Positions 1-10,337 of a stretch of 64,000 nucleotides of DNA are shown piece by piece (positions within the stretch are counted from its first letter, which is position 1; the number at the start of each line of letters is the position of its first letter). The DNA comes from an uncultured Pseudokineococcus sp. (GTDB lineage Bacteria > Actinomycetota > Actinomycetes > Actinomycetales > Quadrisphaeraceae). The position numbers and the translations under genes are program-made. The stretch lies in contig NZ_CANMAA010000001.1 of the NCBI RefSeq assembly GCF_947495735.1, forward strand, positions 558,001 to 622,000. Reading direction: 5' to 3'. The notes beneath the pieces are model-generated. The model worked only from the letters and a program-made list of their open reading frames with translations. It did not search any database and had not been told where the DNA came from.

Positions 1-153
1 CGGCGGCGGGTCGGCGGCGGGTCGGCGCAGCAGCAGCGCGTTGGCGCACGTGTGCGCCAGCAGCGCCGTCGAGACGGCCGACGTCGCGGCGACGAGCCCG
101 CGCCCGGCCCGGGGGAGCACGCCGAGCGAGCGCGTGCCGCGGACGCGGCTCAC
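1..153 (-). CDS. N-terminal fragment of an uncharacterised protein (runs off window edge) with a hydrophobic N-terminal segment
   Basis: GTG start at 153; translation VSRVRGTRSLGVLPRAGRGLVAATSAVSTALLAHTCANALLLRRPAADPP; lies downstream of the carotenoid gene on the same strand. Confidence 0.35.
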   Translation of the reverse strand, partial: MSRVRGTRSLGVLPRAGRGLVAATSAVSTALLAHTCANALLLRRPAADPPP

Positions 154-160
154 GAGCGGG

Positions 161-202
161 CGATCACGGACGGGCGCTCACGGACGGGCGATCACGGACG
201 GG
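161..202. repeat. 3 x 14-bp tandem repeat cg(a/c)tcacggacggg between two genes
   Basis: cgatcacggacggg / cgctcacggacggg / cgatcacggacggg, contiguous. Confidence 0.85.
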
Positions 203-209
203 GGCGCGC

Positions 210-1118
210 TCATCGCCGGCGGCGCATCGGGCCGGCGGCCCACAGCCAGTGCGCGAGGGTCGGCGCGACGACGGCGCCCATGACGACGAAGCCCCACAGC
301 CCCGCCCACGGCCGGCCGGAGAAGACCACCGCGTCGACCGTCGAGCCGAGCCAGGTCCAGCCGAGCAGGAGGCTGGGGACGGCCAGCTCGGCCGAGCCGC
401 GCGCGCGCTCGGTGCCCGGGGCCGCGTGGCGCACCAGCCGGCGCGGGGCCGCCGGCTGCTCGCGCCGGCGGGGGGTCCGCCGCGGGTCCGGGACGACGCG
501 GTGCAGCACGGCGCTGATGACGAGCGCGACGAGCAGCCAGCCGAGGTAGTTCGTCAGCGGGATCCCGGGGACGCCGGGGAGGGCGGGGGTCGGGTCGGCC
601 CAGGCCCAGTGGCCCTCGGCGACCATCATCGGGTCGAGGAAGAGGTCCCAGGAGGCGAGCCCGACCGCGGCGACGGGGACGGCGGTCCAGCTGCCCGGAG
701 GGGCGAGCGTGCGCCCGGCGAGCAGCATCGGGTAGGCCATCATCGTCCAGGCCAGCGGCACGACGACGGGGACGTCGAGCACCTGGGGCCCCAGCGTCCC
801 GGCGTAGGAGTACTCCCCGAACGGCCACCCGGTCGCCGTCCCGACCGCCTCGGCCACGAGCCCGAGGCCGCCGGCGACCACGAGCACGGCGGCCGCGGCG
901 GGGACGCCGAAGCGCCGGGCGGCGTCGGCGAGGACGGCGGCGGCGAACAGCGCGACGGCCGCCATCGTGGTGGTGTGCAGCGCGGTGCCGGACAGCAGCG
1001 GGTGGGCCACCTGGGCCAGCACCGCGGCGCCGGCGAGGACGAGGGAGACCACGCCGAGGCGCGAGCGCGGGCGCCTGCCCGTCGCCGTCGGGCGCTCCGA
1101 GGACTTCGTCGTGACCAC
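210..1118 (-). CDS. carotenoid biosynthesis protein (DUF422/CruF-like integral membrane protein)
   Basis: Multi-TM protein with GEYSYAGTLGPQVLDVPVVVPLAWTMMAYP and WDLFLDPMMVAEGHWAW motifs; GTG start VVTTKSSERPT. Confidence 0.8.
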   Translation of the reverse strand: MVTTKSSERPTATGRRPRSRLGVVSLVLAGAAVLAQVAHPLLSGTALHTTTMAAVALFAAAVLADAARRFGVPAAAAVLVVAGGLGLVAEAVGTATGWPFGEYSYAGTLGPQVLDVPVVVPLAWTMMAYPMLLAGRTLAPPGSWTAVPVAAVGLASWDLFLDPMMVAEGHWAWADPTPALPGVPGIPLTNYLGWLLVALVISAVLHRVVPDPRRTPRRREQPAAPRRLVRHAAPGTERARGSAELAVPSLLLGWTWLGSTVDAVVFSGRPWAGLWGFVVMGAVVAPTLAHWLWAAGPMRRRR

Positions 1119-1141
1119 CAGCCGAAGAGTAGGCGGCTCGG

Positions 1142-1882
1142 TCAGGGCTCGCGCCCGGCGAGCGTGCCCTCGAGCGACGTCACGGCGAAGCGGGCGAAGA
1201 GCTCCTCGGCGTACCAGTCCTCCCGCGGCGTCCGCTCGACGACGGCGCGGTGGGGCGCTCGGCCGTGCGCGAAGGCCGTCAGCGCGGCGCTGTCGCGCCA
1301 CAGGCTCACGGTGCCCTGCAGGCCCACGGGCGCCTCGCCGACGCCGATCGCCATCCGCAGGCCGTCCACCGCCGAGAGGTCGTCCGAGACCGGTGGCACG
1401 GCGCGGGTGAAGGTGCGCCACGAGCCCAGCCGCACGCGGGCCCGGGTGATGCTCACGACGGGCGCGTCCGCCGGGGGACGGCGCGGGGGCGGGTCGCCGA
1501 AGGGCGCGAGGCCGCCCCAGCGCCCGCGGCTGGCGACCGGCGTCATGGCCAGGCGGAGCCGCTCCTGCGCCAGGCGGCCCCACGCGCGGGCGGTCGCCGA
1601 GCGCTCGAACCAGGCGGCGTCGCCGGGGGAGTCCCAGGCGGCCAGGAGCCCCCAGTGCAGGGGGTCGGCGTCGCGCGCGGTGAAGGTGCGCCCCGACCCG
1701 GTGCCGAGCAGCTTCGTCCACCGGGCGCCGCTGCGGCGCAGCAGGGCGCGGTCCAGCGCCATCCGCCCGAGCGCGGCGGGGACCGCGGCCGGGCCCACCC
1801 CCCAGACGTGGAGCGTGACGAGCGCCGGGACGTCGTCCCGCGCTCCCGCTGCTCCGCCCACGGGGCGAGGGTAGGCGGACAC
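1142..1882 (-). CDS. spheroidene monooxygenase (CrtA)-like protein
   Basis: [45 protein letters not shown] resembles the CrtA family; adjacent to a carotenoid gene. Confidence 0.65.
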   Translation of the reverse strand: MSAYPRPVGGAAGARDDVPALVTLHVWGVGPAAVPAALGRMALDRALLRRSGARWTKLLGTGSGRTFTARDADPLHWGLLAAWDSPGDAAWFERSATARAWGRLAQERLRLAMTPVASRGRWGGLAPFGDPPPRRPPADAPVVSITRARVRLGSWRTFTRAVPPVSDDLSAVDGLRMAIGVGEAPVGLQGTVSLWRDSAALTAFAHGRAPHRAVVERTPREDWYAEELFARFAVTSLEGTLAGREP

Positions 1883-1942
1883 CCCTCCCGCCCCTCAGCG
1901 GGCCGGGGCCCCAGCGGGCGGGGACCTCAGCGGGCGGGGACC

Positions 1943-2614
1943 TCAGCGAGCGGGCCCCTCGGCGGGTGCGCCCGCCCCGTGGAGGACGACGGTGCCGCCG
2001 CTCGCCTCGACGGCCTGCAGCGTCCGCAGCTCCAGCAGCCCCGGGGAGCCGGCGACCAGCCGGGCCGCGTTGGCGAGCGCCCGCGTGGCGGCCACCTCCG
2101 CGCGCGCCCGCTCGAGGGAGGCCAGGCCGAGCGCGCGCGCGGTCACCGCCTCGGCGGCCGCCTGGCGGACCTCCGCCGGCGCCGAGAGGTCGCGCAGGGC
2201 CGCCCGCCGGCAGACGGCGCCGACCTCGGCCAGGGGGTCGGCGACGAGGGCGCGGACCTCCTCCCCGAGACCGGCGCGCGCGGCGAGGAGGTCGTCGTAC
2301 CCGCGGCTCGTCACGGCGTCCCGCAGGCCGAGCTGGAGGGTCACGTGGACGAGGTCGTCGGCGTCCTGGACCGCCTCGATCCAGCGCTGGGGGTCGACCA
2401 CGGCGACGTCGGCCACGAGGGAGCAGCGCACCGACAGCCCCTCGGCGGTGGCGACCTCCTGCGCGGAGAGCACGACGGAGCGGGGCCGGGTGTCCACGCG
2501 CTCCCACCGCGTGCGCCACCGGGGCCGCCGGTGCGCGCCGGGGCCGAGCACCTCGACGAGGGCGCCGTCGCGGTAGCGCAGCACCCGCTCCCAGCCGTGC
2601 ACGACGACCCGCAC
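1943..2614 (-). CDS. SPFH/band-7 (slipin-like) family protein
   Basis: [25 protein letters not shown]...[17 protein letters not shown]...[18 protein letters not shown]. Confidence 0.8.
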   Translation of the reverse strand: MRVVVHGWERVLRYRDGALVEVLGPGAHRRPRWRTRWERVDTRPRSVVLSAQEVATAEGLSVRCSLVADVAVVDPQRWIEAVQDADDLVHVTLQLGLRDAVTSRGYDDLLAARAGLGEEVRALVADPLAEVGAVCRRAALRDLSAPAEVRQAAAEAVTARALGLASLERARAEVAATRALANAARLVAGSPGLLELRTLQAVEASGGTVVLHGAGAPAEGPAR

Positions 2615-2971
2615 GTCCTCGCCCTCCGCTCCTCCGGCGCCCCGGGGACGCGCAGGAGCCGGGCTCGGCCCGGGGTGCGACCGGTGCGGCGCGCCGGCGC
2701 GGGGGGCGCCCCTCGACGGGGACGCCGCTGACCGCGCCGCCGGGGGTGCCGCGCCGGCCGCACCGGTGGGAGTCGAACCCGTGCGTCCGTGAGCGCATCG
2801 CCTGGTGGCGGTCCGGGCCGACCTGCAGGACCCGCGGCGGCGACGCCGCCCGGCTGCTGCCCGGACGCGCCGGACGCTACGACCCCTCGCGCGGGTCGCG
2901 CACCGCCTTTCCCGGTCCGGCCGGGGGCCCGCCGTCCGACGTCCCCCGGACGGCGCAGGCGGCGAGGGCGC

Positions 2972-3368
2972 TCAGACGAGCGTGTCGAGCAGCGCGCGGC
3001 ACGCCCGGGCGCACGCCCCGCACGCCTCGGCGCACAGCCGGCAGTGCCCGTGGTGGCCGGCGTGGGAGGCGCACTCCTCGCCGCAGGTGGTGGCGGCGGC
3101 GACGGTGGCCAGGAGCAGTGAGCGCACACCTCCGTGACGCGGGTGCTCTGGCGCGAGAGCACGCGGGCGGTCGCCGCGCAGACGTCGGCGCAGCCCAGGT
3201 CCGTGCTGACGCACCGTCTTCTGGGGCGTCGTCGGCCTCGGACAGGCAGGCGACGGCGCCCGCGGTGCAGGCCTGCGAGCAGTCGAGCACGGCCTGGACG
3301 GCGGCCGCGAGCAGGTCCAGCTGCGGTGAGGGGCTGGGGTGGGCGGCCAGGGCGGCGGCGACGGTCAC
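2972..3368 (-). pseudogene. four-helix-bundle copper-binding protein (DUF326), split over three reading frames
   Basis: Frame 1 [34 protein letters not shown]; frame 2 [29 protein letters not shown]; frame 3 [51 protein letters not shown]. Together they make one DUF326-type Cys-rich protein. Confidence 0.75.
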
Positions 3369-3498
3369 GGGCCCCCGGGCGTCGGGGCGCTCCGGCGGTG
3401 CGCCGGAGCCCGGCCAGGCCGGGGCGCGGGCGCCGGCGCGCACCCGCGGCCCGCGCCCGCGCGGGCGGGGTGTCGGCGCCGGCTGCCAGGATGCCGTC

Positions 3499-4173
3499 AT
3501 GACAGCCACCACGAGCGCCCTGGGCCGCGCGCAGATCGCCGCGATGGTCGACCACACGCTCCTCAAGCCCGAGGCCGCGCCCGCGGACGTCGCGGCGCTC
3601 GTCGCCGAGGCCCGCGCGCTCGGCGTCCTGGCCGTGTGCGTCTCGCCGTCCGCGCTGCCGCTGGAGGAGACCGGCGACCTCGTCGTCGCCACCGTCTGCG
3701 GCTTCCCCTCGGGCAAGCACGCCAGCGAGGTCAAGGCCGCCGAGGCGGCCCGCGCCGTCGCCGACGGCGCGCACGAGGTCGACATGGTCATCGACGTGGG
3801 CGCGGCCCGCGCGGGGCTGTGGGACGCCGTGCGCGCCGACATCGCTGCGGTGCGCGCCGCGGTGCCGGCGCCGGGCGTCCTCAAGGTCATCATCGAGTCC
3901 GCGGCGCTCGAGGACGACGCCGTCGTCGCGGCCTGCCGGGCGGCGGAGGAGGCGGGCGCCGACTTCGTGAAGACCTCCACCGGCTTCCACCCGAGCGGCG
4001 GGGCCAGCGAGCACGCCGTGCGGCTCATGGCCGAGACGGTCGGCGGGCGCCTCGGCGTCAAGGCCAGCGGCGGCATCCGCACGGCGGAGCAGGCGGCCGC
4101 GATGGTCGCCGCCGGCGCCACGCGGCTCGGGCTCTCGGCCAGCGCCGCGGTGCTCGACGGGACCCCGGCGTGA
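3499..4173 (+). CDS. deoC: deoxyribose-phosphate aldolase
   Basis: [55 protein letters not shown]. Confidence 0.97.
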   Translation: MTATTSALGRAQIAAMVDHTLLKPEAAPADVAALVAEARALGVLAVCVSPSALPLEETGDLVVATVCGFPSGKHASEVKAAEAARAVADGAHEVDMVIDVGAARAGLWDAVRADIAAVRAAVPAPGVLKVIIESAALEDDAVVAACRAAEEAGADFVKTSTGFHPSGGASEHAVRLMAETVGGRLGVKASGGIRTAEQAAAMVAAGATRLGLSASAAVLDGTPA

Positions 4174-5318
4174 GCGCCGGGCCGTCCCGGGGCGGGCGGG
4201 AGCGGGGCCGCAGCGGCCAGGGCGTCGACGAGCGGGCGCTGCGGGCGATCCCGTCGCTGCCCAAGGTGGTCCTGCACGACCACCTCGACGGGGGCCTGCG
4301 GCCGCAGACGGTCCTGGACCTCGCCGCGGAGGTGGGCCACGAGCTCCCCGCCGCCACGGCCGACGCCCTCGGGCGCTGGTTCGAGGAGTCGGCGAGCTCG
4401 GGCACGCTCGTGCGCTACCTCGAGACCTTCGACCACACCACGGCGGTCATGCAGAGCGCCGACGCGCTGCGGCGGGTGGCGCGCGAGAGCGCGCTCGACC
4501 TGGCGGCGGACGGCGTCGTCTACGCCGAGCAGCGGTACGCCCCCGAGCAGCACCTCGCCGGCGGGCTCTCCCTCGACGAGGTCGTCGTCGCGGTGCAGGA
4601 GGGCTTCGCCGAGGGGGAGCGGGAGGCCGCCGAGCGGGGCACGCCCATCCGCACCGGCACCCTGCTGACGGCGATGCGGCACGCCGACCGCGGCGTCGAG
4701 ATCGCCGAGCTCACGGTGCGCCACCTCGGCTCGGCGTCCGGCGGGTCGGTCGTCGGCTTCGACATCGCCGGCGCCGAGGACGGCTTCCCGCCGGAGCGCC
4801 ACCGCGAGGCGTTCGACCTGCTCCACGCCGCCGGGGTGCCCGTGACCATCCACGCGGGCGAGGCCGCCGGGCTCGACTCGATCCACGGCGCGGTGCACGC
4901 GTGCTCGGCCCAGCGCATCGGCCACGGCGTGCGGCTGCTCGAGGACGTCGAGGGCGCCGGCACCCCGCAGGCCTCCCCGGGCCCGCTCGCGGCGTGGGTG
5001 CGCGACCGGCGCCTCCCGCTGGAGCTGTGCCCCAGCTCCAACGTGCAGACGGGTGCGGCCACGTCGGTCGCCGAGCACGGCATCAGCGCGCTGCGCGACC
5101 TCGGGGTCGTCGTCACCGTGAACACCGACAACCGGCTGATGTCGGCCACGACGATGAGCCGGGAGATGGAGCTGCTGGTCCGCGAGGCCGGCTGGACGCT
5201 CGAGGACCTGGAGGCGGCCACCGTCGCGGCGGCGCGGACGGCCTTCCTCCCGCACCCCGTGCGGGAGGTGCTCGTCGAGGAGCTCGTGCGCCCCGGCTTC
5301 GCCGCCGCCCGCGGCTGA
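4170..5318 (+). CDS. add: adenosine deaminase
   Basis: [61 protein letters not shown] start overlaps deoC stop. Confidence 0.95.
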   Translation: MSAGPSRGGRERGRSGQGVDERALRAIPSLPKVVLHDHLDGGLRPQTVLDLAAEVGHELPAATADALGRWFEESASSGTLVRYLETFDHTTAVMQSADALRRVARESALDLAADGVVYAEQRYAPEQHLAGGLSLDEVVVAVQEGFAEGEREAAERGTPIRTGTLLTAMRHADRGVEIAELTVRHLGSASGGSVVGFDIAGAEDGFPPERHREAFDLLHAAGVPVTIHAGEAAGLDSIHGAVHACSAQRIGHGVRLLEDVEGAGTPQASPGPLAAWVRDRRLPLELCPSSNVQTGAATSVAEHGISALRDLGVVVTVNTDNRLMSATTMSREMELLVREAGWTLEDLEAATVAAARTAFLPHPVREVLVEELVRPGFAAARG

Positions 5319-5338
5319 GCGACGGCGCGCGGGGGCTC

Positions 5339-5812
5339 GTGGACGTCCCGGACGCCGCGGCGGTGGCTGGACCGGCCGCTGCCGCGGCGGTGCACCTGGC
5401 CGCCGCCGCGGCGTACGCCGGCTTCCAGTGGACCGTGCGCGTCGTGGTCTACCCGCAGCTGGCCACCGCGGCCCTCGCCCCGGGGGGCGAGGCGCCCTTC
5501 CCGGCGCTCGAGGCCGCGCACAGCCGCCGGGTCTCCCGGCTCGTCGGCCCGCTCTTCCTGCTGCTCGTGGGCTCGACGGGCTGGCTCGTCGTGGCGGGGC
5601 ACGGCTCGGCGGACGCGCCGCTCGCCGTCACCGCGGCGGGCTGCACCGCCGTCGTGCTCGCCGCCACCGCGCTCGGCGCCGTCCCGCAGCACCGCGTCCT
5701 CGGGAGCCGCTGGGACCCCGCCGCGCACCGGCGCCTGGTGCGCTGGGACGGCGTCCGCGTCGCGGCGGCCACGCTGCAGCTGGGCCTCGCGCTCGTCCTC
5801 GTCCTGCGCTGA
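5339..5812 (+). CDS. small integral membrane protein, uncharacterised
   Basis: Hydrophobic ORF: VHLAAAAAYAGFQWTVRVVVYPQL...LFLLLVGSTGWLVVAG...ALGAVPQHRVLG. Confidence 0.65.
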   Translation: MDVPDAAAVAGPAAAAAVHLAAAAAYAGFQWTVRVVVYPQLATAALAPGGEAPFPALEAAHSRRVSRLVGPLFLLLVGSTGWLVVAGHGSADAPLAVTAAGCTAVVLAATALGAVPQHRVLGSRWDPAAHRRLVRWDGVRVAAATLQLGLALVLVLR

Positions 5813-5868
5813 CCGCAGCGCCGGCCCGGCCCGCCCGCTCCGGCGGGAGGCGGCCCTACCGTCGGACC

Positions 5869-6060
5869 GTGCTGCGCAGACACCCCCAGCTCACGTCGTT
5901 CGCGGTGGTCGTCCTCACCGTCTTCGGGGTCCGCACCGTCCTCGACGCGGTGGCCCCCGACCTCCCCTGGTTCGCCGCGTCCGCGATCGCCGTGCTCACG
6001 GCCGCCGTGCTCGGCAGCGTCGTCGCGCGGCGGCTCGGAGCCGGCTCCGGCGACGACTGA
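5869..6060 (+). CDS. very small putative membrane protein
   Basis: VLRRHPQLTSFAVVVLTVFGVRTVLDAVAPDLPWFAASAIAVLTAAVLGSVVARRLGAGSGDD. Confidence 0.5.
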   Translation: MLRRHPQLTSFAVVVLTVFGVRTVLDAVAPDLPWFAASAIAVLTAAVLGSVVARRLGAGSGDD

Positions 6061-6102
6061 CCCCGCCCCCCTCCGACCCGACCGCCGAGCTCGCGCCCGG
6101 CG

Positions 6103-6798
6103 TCAGAGGAGGGAGCGGACGGCGGCCTCGGCGTCGGCGACGGGCAGCGGGCGGCAGCCGAGGTCGGTCCACCGGCGCACCAGGGCCGGCTCGGCGCGCG
6201 CCAGCGCCAGTCCGCGGCGCACCAGGACGTGCGGCGGCTTGCGGCTCTCGGCGACGTCGCGCAGGAGGCGGAAGGTGAAGCTGACCGCGACCGGCCGCTG
6301 CAGGCAGATGGCGTCGGCCAGCAGGGCGCGCTCGCGGCAGGCCGCCACCAGGTCGGCGGCGAAGATGCCCTCGGCGACGACGACGGGGGAGGTCCCGACG
6401 GACAGGTGGACGGTCCCGGTCCGCCTGCTGGAGGGGATGTCGTAGACGGGGACCTCGGCCTCGCCCTCGCGGCAGAGCCGCTCCAGCGCGGCGAGCGCGC
6501 GCCCGGCGTCCCAGCTGCCCGGGTCGTCCCAGTCGACGATGCCGAAGCGGTGCGGCAGCCCCGGCTCGTCGCCGTCCCGGTAGAAGTCGTCCAGGGCGAG
6601 CACCGGCAGGCCCAGCCGCCGCACCATCGACGTCTTGCCCGAGCCGCTGGGCCCCGTCAGGAGGACGACGCGGCGACCCGGCGGACGCCGGGCCCCCGCG
6701 GGCTCGGCGAAGAGGGCGTCCTGGGCGGCGCCGAGGGGGGCGCCGGTCGCGTCGACAGCTCGGCCGTGCCGCCCGCCGGGGGTCGTGGGCTCGCTCAC
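6103..6798 (-). CDS. uridine kinase-like P-loop kinase
   Basis: VVLLTGPSGSGKTSMVRRL, LALDDFYRDGD, WDDPGSWD, VVVAEGIFAADLV. Confidence 0.85.
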   Translation of the reverse strand: MSEPTTPGGRHGRAVDATGAPLGAAQDALFAEPAGARRPPGRRVVLLTGPSGSGKTSMVRRLGLPVLALDDFYRDGDEPGLPHRFGIVDWDDPGSWDAGRALAALERLCREGEAEVPVYDIPSSRRTGTVHLSVGTSPVVVAEGIFAADLVAACRERALLADAICLQRPVAVSFTFRLLRDVAESRKPPHVLVRRGLALARAEPALVRRWTDLGCRPLPVADAEAAVRSLL

Positions 6799-8603
6799 GC
6801 GGGGAGGGCGATGGCGCGACGCAGGTCGGACCGGACGGCGTCCAGGCGCAGCGCCGCCTCGCGCCGGGCCGCCGCCACGGCGAGGGCGTCCGCCCCGCGC
6901 TCCACGGGCACCACGACCTCGCAGTAGCACTTGAGCTTCGGCTCGGTCCCCGACGGCCGGACGACCACCCGGGCGCCGTCGGCGGTGCGGTACACGAGGC
7001 CGTCGGTGGGCGGCAGCTCCTCGTCGCCGGCGGACAGGTCGGTGACGGCGACGACCTCGCTGCCGGCCAGCGACGCGGGCGGCTCGGCGCGCAGGCGGGC
7101 CATCGCGTCGGAGATCAGGACGAGGTCGTCCACGCGCAGCGTCAGGGGCGCCGTCGCGTGCAAGCCGTGGGCGCGCGCGAGGTCGTCGAGGACGTCGAGC
7201 AGCCCTCTGCCCCGGGCCCTCTCGGCCGCCGCCAGCTCGGCGACGAGCACGGCGGCGCTGATCCCGTCCTTGTCGCGCACCGCGGCCGGGTCGACGCAGT
7301 AGCCGAGGGCCTCCTCGTACCCGTAGGCCAGGCCCGGCACGCGGCTGATCCACTTGAAGCCGGTCAGGGCGACGGCGCTCTCCAGCCCGTGGGCCTCGGC
7401 GACGCGCGCCAGCAGGTCCGAGGAGACCACCGAGCGGGCCAGGACGGAGCCCGGCGGCAGGCCCCGCTCGGCCAGGTGGTGGCCCAGCAGGGCACCCACC
7501 TCGTCGCCGGTGAGCTGGCGCCAGCCCCCGTCGCCGGAGCCGTCGGCCCCGTCGTCGACGCCCGGGCGCAGCGGCACGGCCACGGCGCAGCGGTCGGCGT
7601 CGGGGTCGTTCGCGATGACGACGTCGGCGCCGCTCTCGCGCGCCAGCGCCAGCGCGAGGTCGAGCGCGCCGGCCTCCTCGGGGTTCGGGAACGCCGTGGT
7701 GGGGAAGTCGGGGTCGGGCTCGGCCTGCTCGGCGACGGTCGTGAGGTCCTCGAAGCCGGCGGCGCGCAGCGCCCGCTCGACCAGGACGCCGCCGACGCCG
7801 TGCAGCGGCGTCAGGACCACGCGGAGGTCGCGCGGCCCGGTGCGCCCGGCGACGGCCGCGGCGCCGTCCACGTAGGCCTCGACGACGTCGTCGCCGAGCA
7901 CGTCCCAGCCGCCGGCGGCCAGGGGCACCTGCGCCGGGTCGGTGACGTCGCCGACCGCGGCGATGCGCGCGGCGATCTCGGCGTCCGCGGGGGGCACGAT
8001 CTGCGCGCCCTCCTCGCCGGGCCCGCCGAGGTAGACCTTGTAGCCGTTGTCCTGCGGCGGGTTGTGGCTGGCCGTGACCATGACGCCCGCGTCGGCGCCG
8101 AGGTGGCGGACGGCGGAGGCGAGCACGGGCGTGGGCAGCGGGCCCGGCAGCAGGGAGGCGCGCAGCCCGGCGCCCACGACGACGGCGACGGTGTCGAGCG
8201 CGAAGGGGCGCGAGCCGTGGCGGGCGTCGTACCCGACGACGACGTGCGGGGGGGACTCCGGCCCGCCCTCGCGGTCGACCAGGTAGCGGGCCAGGCCCGC
8301 GGCGGCCCGGCGCACGACGACGCGGTTCATCCGGTTCGGCCCGGGGCCGAGCCGGCCGCGCAGACCGGCCGTCCCGAAGGCCAGCGTCCCGGCGAAGGCG
8401 TCGTCCAGCTCGGCGACCGCCCCGGCGTCGCCCTCGTCGGCGCGCTGCACCAGCGCGCGGAGCTCGGCGGCGGTCGCCTCGTCCGGGTCGGCCGCGGCCC
8501 ACGCGAGGGCCTCCTCGTGCCGGCCGGCCCGGGCGCGGTCCAGGGCGCGCTCGCGGTCCGCGCCGTCGGGCACCCGCTCCTGCTGCTCGTCCGGGCCGCT
8601 CAC
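6795..8603 (-). CDS. phosphoglucomutase/phosphomannomutase
   Basis: [79 protein letters not shown]. Confidence 0.95.
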   Translation of the reverse strand: MSGPDEQQERVPDGADRERALDRARAGRHEEALAWAAADPDEATAAELRALVQRADEGDAGAVAELDDAFAGTLAFGTAGLRGRLGPGPNRMNRVVVRRAAAGLARYLVDREGGPESPPHVVVGYDARHGSRPFALDTVAVVVGAGLRASLLPGPLPTPVLASAVRHLGADAGVMVTASHNPPQDNGYKVYLGGPGEEGAQIVPPADAEIAARIAAVGDVTDPAQVPLAAGGWDVLGDDVVEAYVDGAAAVAGRTGPRDLRVVLTPLHGVGGVLVERALRAAGFEDLTTVAEQAEPDPDFPTTAFPNPEEAGALDLALALARESGADVVIANDPDADRCAVAVPLRPGVDDGADGSGDGGWRQLTGDEVGALLGHHLAERGLPPGSVLARSVVSSDLLARVAEAHGLESAVALTGFKWISRVPGLAYGYEEALGYCVDPAAVRDKDGISAAVLVAELAAAERARGRGLLDVLDDLARAHGLHATAPLTLRVDDLVLISDAMARLRAEPPASLAGSEVVAVTDLSAGDEELPPTDGLVYRTADGARVVVRPSGTEPKLKCYCEVVVPVERGADALAVAAARREAALRLDAVRSDLRRAIALPA

Positions 8604-9472
8604 AGCCGCTCCACCACCTGGGCGAGCAGGGCGCCGATGCGGGGACCGGCGGCCCGGCCGGCCTCGACCACCTCCGCGTGGCTGAGGGCCTCGTCGCTGA
8701 TCCCGGCCGCCAGGTTGGTCACCAGCGACAGCCCGAGGACCTCGAGCCCGGCCGCGCGGGCGGCGATGGCCTCGAGCGCGGTGGACATGCCGACGAGGGA
8801 GGCGCCGAGGACGCCGGCCATCCGCACCTCCGCGGGGGTCTCGTAGTGCGGGCCGGGGAACTGGGCGTAGACGCCCTCGGCCAGCGACGGGTCCACCTCG
8901 CGGGCGACGTCCCGCCAGCGGCTGCTGTAGAGGTCCGTCAGGTCGACGAAGGTCGCGCCCTCGAGCGGCGAGCGACCGGTGAGGTTCAGGTGGTCGCTGA
9001 TGAGGACGGGCTGGCCGGGCGAGTAGGCGGGGTCCAGGCCGCCGCAGCCGTTGGTGAGCACGACGCCGCGGCACCCGGCCGCGGCGGCCGTGCGGGCGCC
9101 GTGGGCGACGGCGCGCACGCCGCGGCCCTCGTACAGGTGGGTGCGGCTGCCCAGGACGAGCGCCCGGCGGTCGCTGCTGCCGATGCGCACCGAGCGGAAG
9201 ACGGGCACGTGCCCGGCCACGGCCGGCGCGGTGAAGCCCGGGACCTCGTCGGCCGGGACCTCGGCCAGCACCTCGCCGAGGGCCTCGACCGCCGTGCCCC
9301 AGCCGGAGCCGAGCACCAGTGCGAGGTCGTGGCGCTCGGCGCCCGTGCGCTCGGCGAGGACCCGCGCCGCGCGCGCGGCGGCGTCGTGGGGGTCGGCGAG
9401 CACGTCGTCCGGAGCACTGGTGGGGGCGCTGGTCGGAGCGCTGGTCGGGGCACTGGGTGGGGTGCTGGCCAT
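8600..9472 (-). CDS. purine-nucleoside phosphorylase
   Basis: [24 protein letters not shown]-like [70 protein letters not shown]. Confidence 0.95.
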   Translation of the reverse strand: MASTPPSAPTSAPTSAPTSAPDDVLADPHDAAARAARVLAERTGAERHDLALVLGSGWGTAVEALGEVLAEVPADEVPGFTAPAVAGHVPVFRSVRIGSSDRRALVLGSRTHLYEGRGVRAVAHGARTAAAAGCRGVVLTNGCGGLDPAYSPGQPVLISDHLNLTGRSPLEGATFVDLTDLYSSRWRDVAREVDPSLAEGVYAQFPGPHYETPAEVRMAGVLGASLVGMSTALEAIAARAAGLEVLGLSLVTNLAAGISDEALSHAEVVEAGRAAGPRIGALLAQVVERL

Positions 9473-9692
9473 GGGCGCACGGTACCGGCGGCCCGCCGCC
9501 GTCCCGGGCACCCCGGCCCCGGGGTCCCGGTGCTGACCCGCCGTCCTGAGCGGCCGGGCGCCGGGCTCCGGCGCGCTCCTGCCGGACCTCGAGCGCCCGC
9601 TCGGGACGCCGCCGCGCCGCCGGTGCCCCAGGTCCCTCGGGCGTCGACGAACGCTCCGGCGCAGCCGGAGCCCTCAGGCGCGGCTGTCTCCC

Positions 9693-10187
9693 TCAGGCGC
9701 CGCCGACGAGCCCGGTGGGCGGCGGGCCGCCGGCGGGGGAGGGGCGGCAGGGCCGGGCCCGCAGCGCCGTGACGTAGTCGCCGGGCGCACCGGCGGCCTC
9801 GGCCGCGTCCGCGACCATGCCGAGGTAGCGCGCGGCCGGCAGCCCGCCCTCGTAGGCGTCCAGGACGTAGACCCACGCGACGACCTGCCCGGAGAGGGTG
9901 TCCACGCGCACCCGCACCTTCCGGTAGAGACCCATCCCGGCGCCCTCGAGGTCGTCGAGCGCGCGGGCGTCGGGCTCGGTGAGGTCGTAGAGGCCGACGT
10001 AGACGGCGGCGTCGGCGGCGTCGTCCTGGACGACGGTGGCCAGGGCGCCCTCCCAGCCGCGGTCCTCGCCGCCGAAGGTCAGGCGCCAGCCGCGCAGCCA
10101 CCCCGTCTCGGCGAGCGGGGAGTGCGGGGCCCGCTCGGCCATGCGCGCCGGGTGCAGGTTGCTGCCGTAGGCGGCGTACTGGGGCAT
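9693..10187 (-). CDS. gamma-glutamylcyclotransferase-like protein
   Basis: YAAYGSNLHPARM, RGWRLTFGGED, VYVGLYDLTEPDARALDDLEG, VAWVYVLD. Confidence 0.85.
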   Translation of the reverse strand: MPQYAAYGSNLHPARMAERAPHSPLAETGWLRGWRLTFGGEDRGWEGALATVVQDDAADAAVYVGLYDLTEPDARALDDLEGAGMGLYRKVRVRVDTLSGQVVAWVYVLDAYEGGLPAARYLGMVADAAEAAGAPGDYVTALRARPCRPSPAGGPPPTGLVGGA

Positions 10188-10337
10188 GATCGCGACTGTA
10201 TCCAGCCCGGGGGCCGCGCCCCCAGCGGCGGCAGCCGGTGGCGCGCCGACCCGCCCGAGCCGCGCGTGCGCGGGCGCGGCGGACGGCGGCGCAGCCGGCC
10301 CTCACCGCGGGCTGCCCGCGAGGCAGAATGGCGCGCG

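Noticed and set aside
2740-2830. tRNA on the minus strand (GGGTTCGACTCCC T-loop-like motif at ~2766-2782)
   Set aside because: Only 3 bp of the T-stem pair and no acceptor, D or anticodon arms could be matched. At most a degenerate tRNA remnant or chance.
9650-9672. Small hairpin GCTCCGGC-GCA-GCCGGAGC as a regulatory element
   Set aside because: 8-bp GC hairpins are common in this composition; no specific support.
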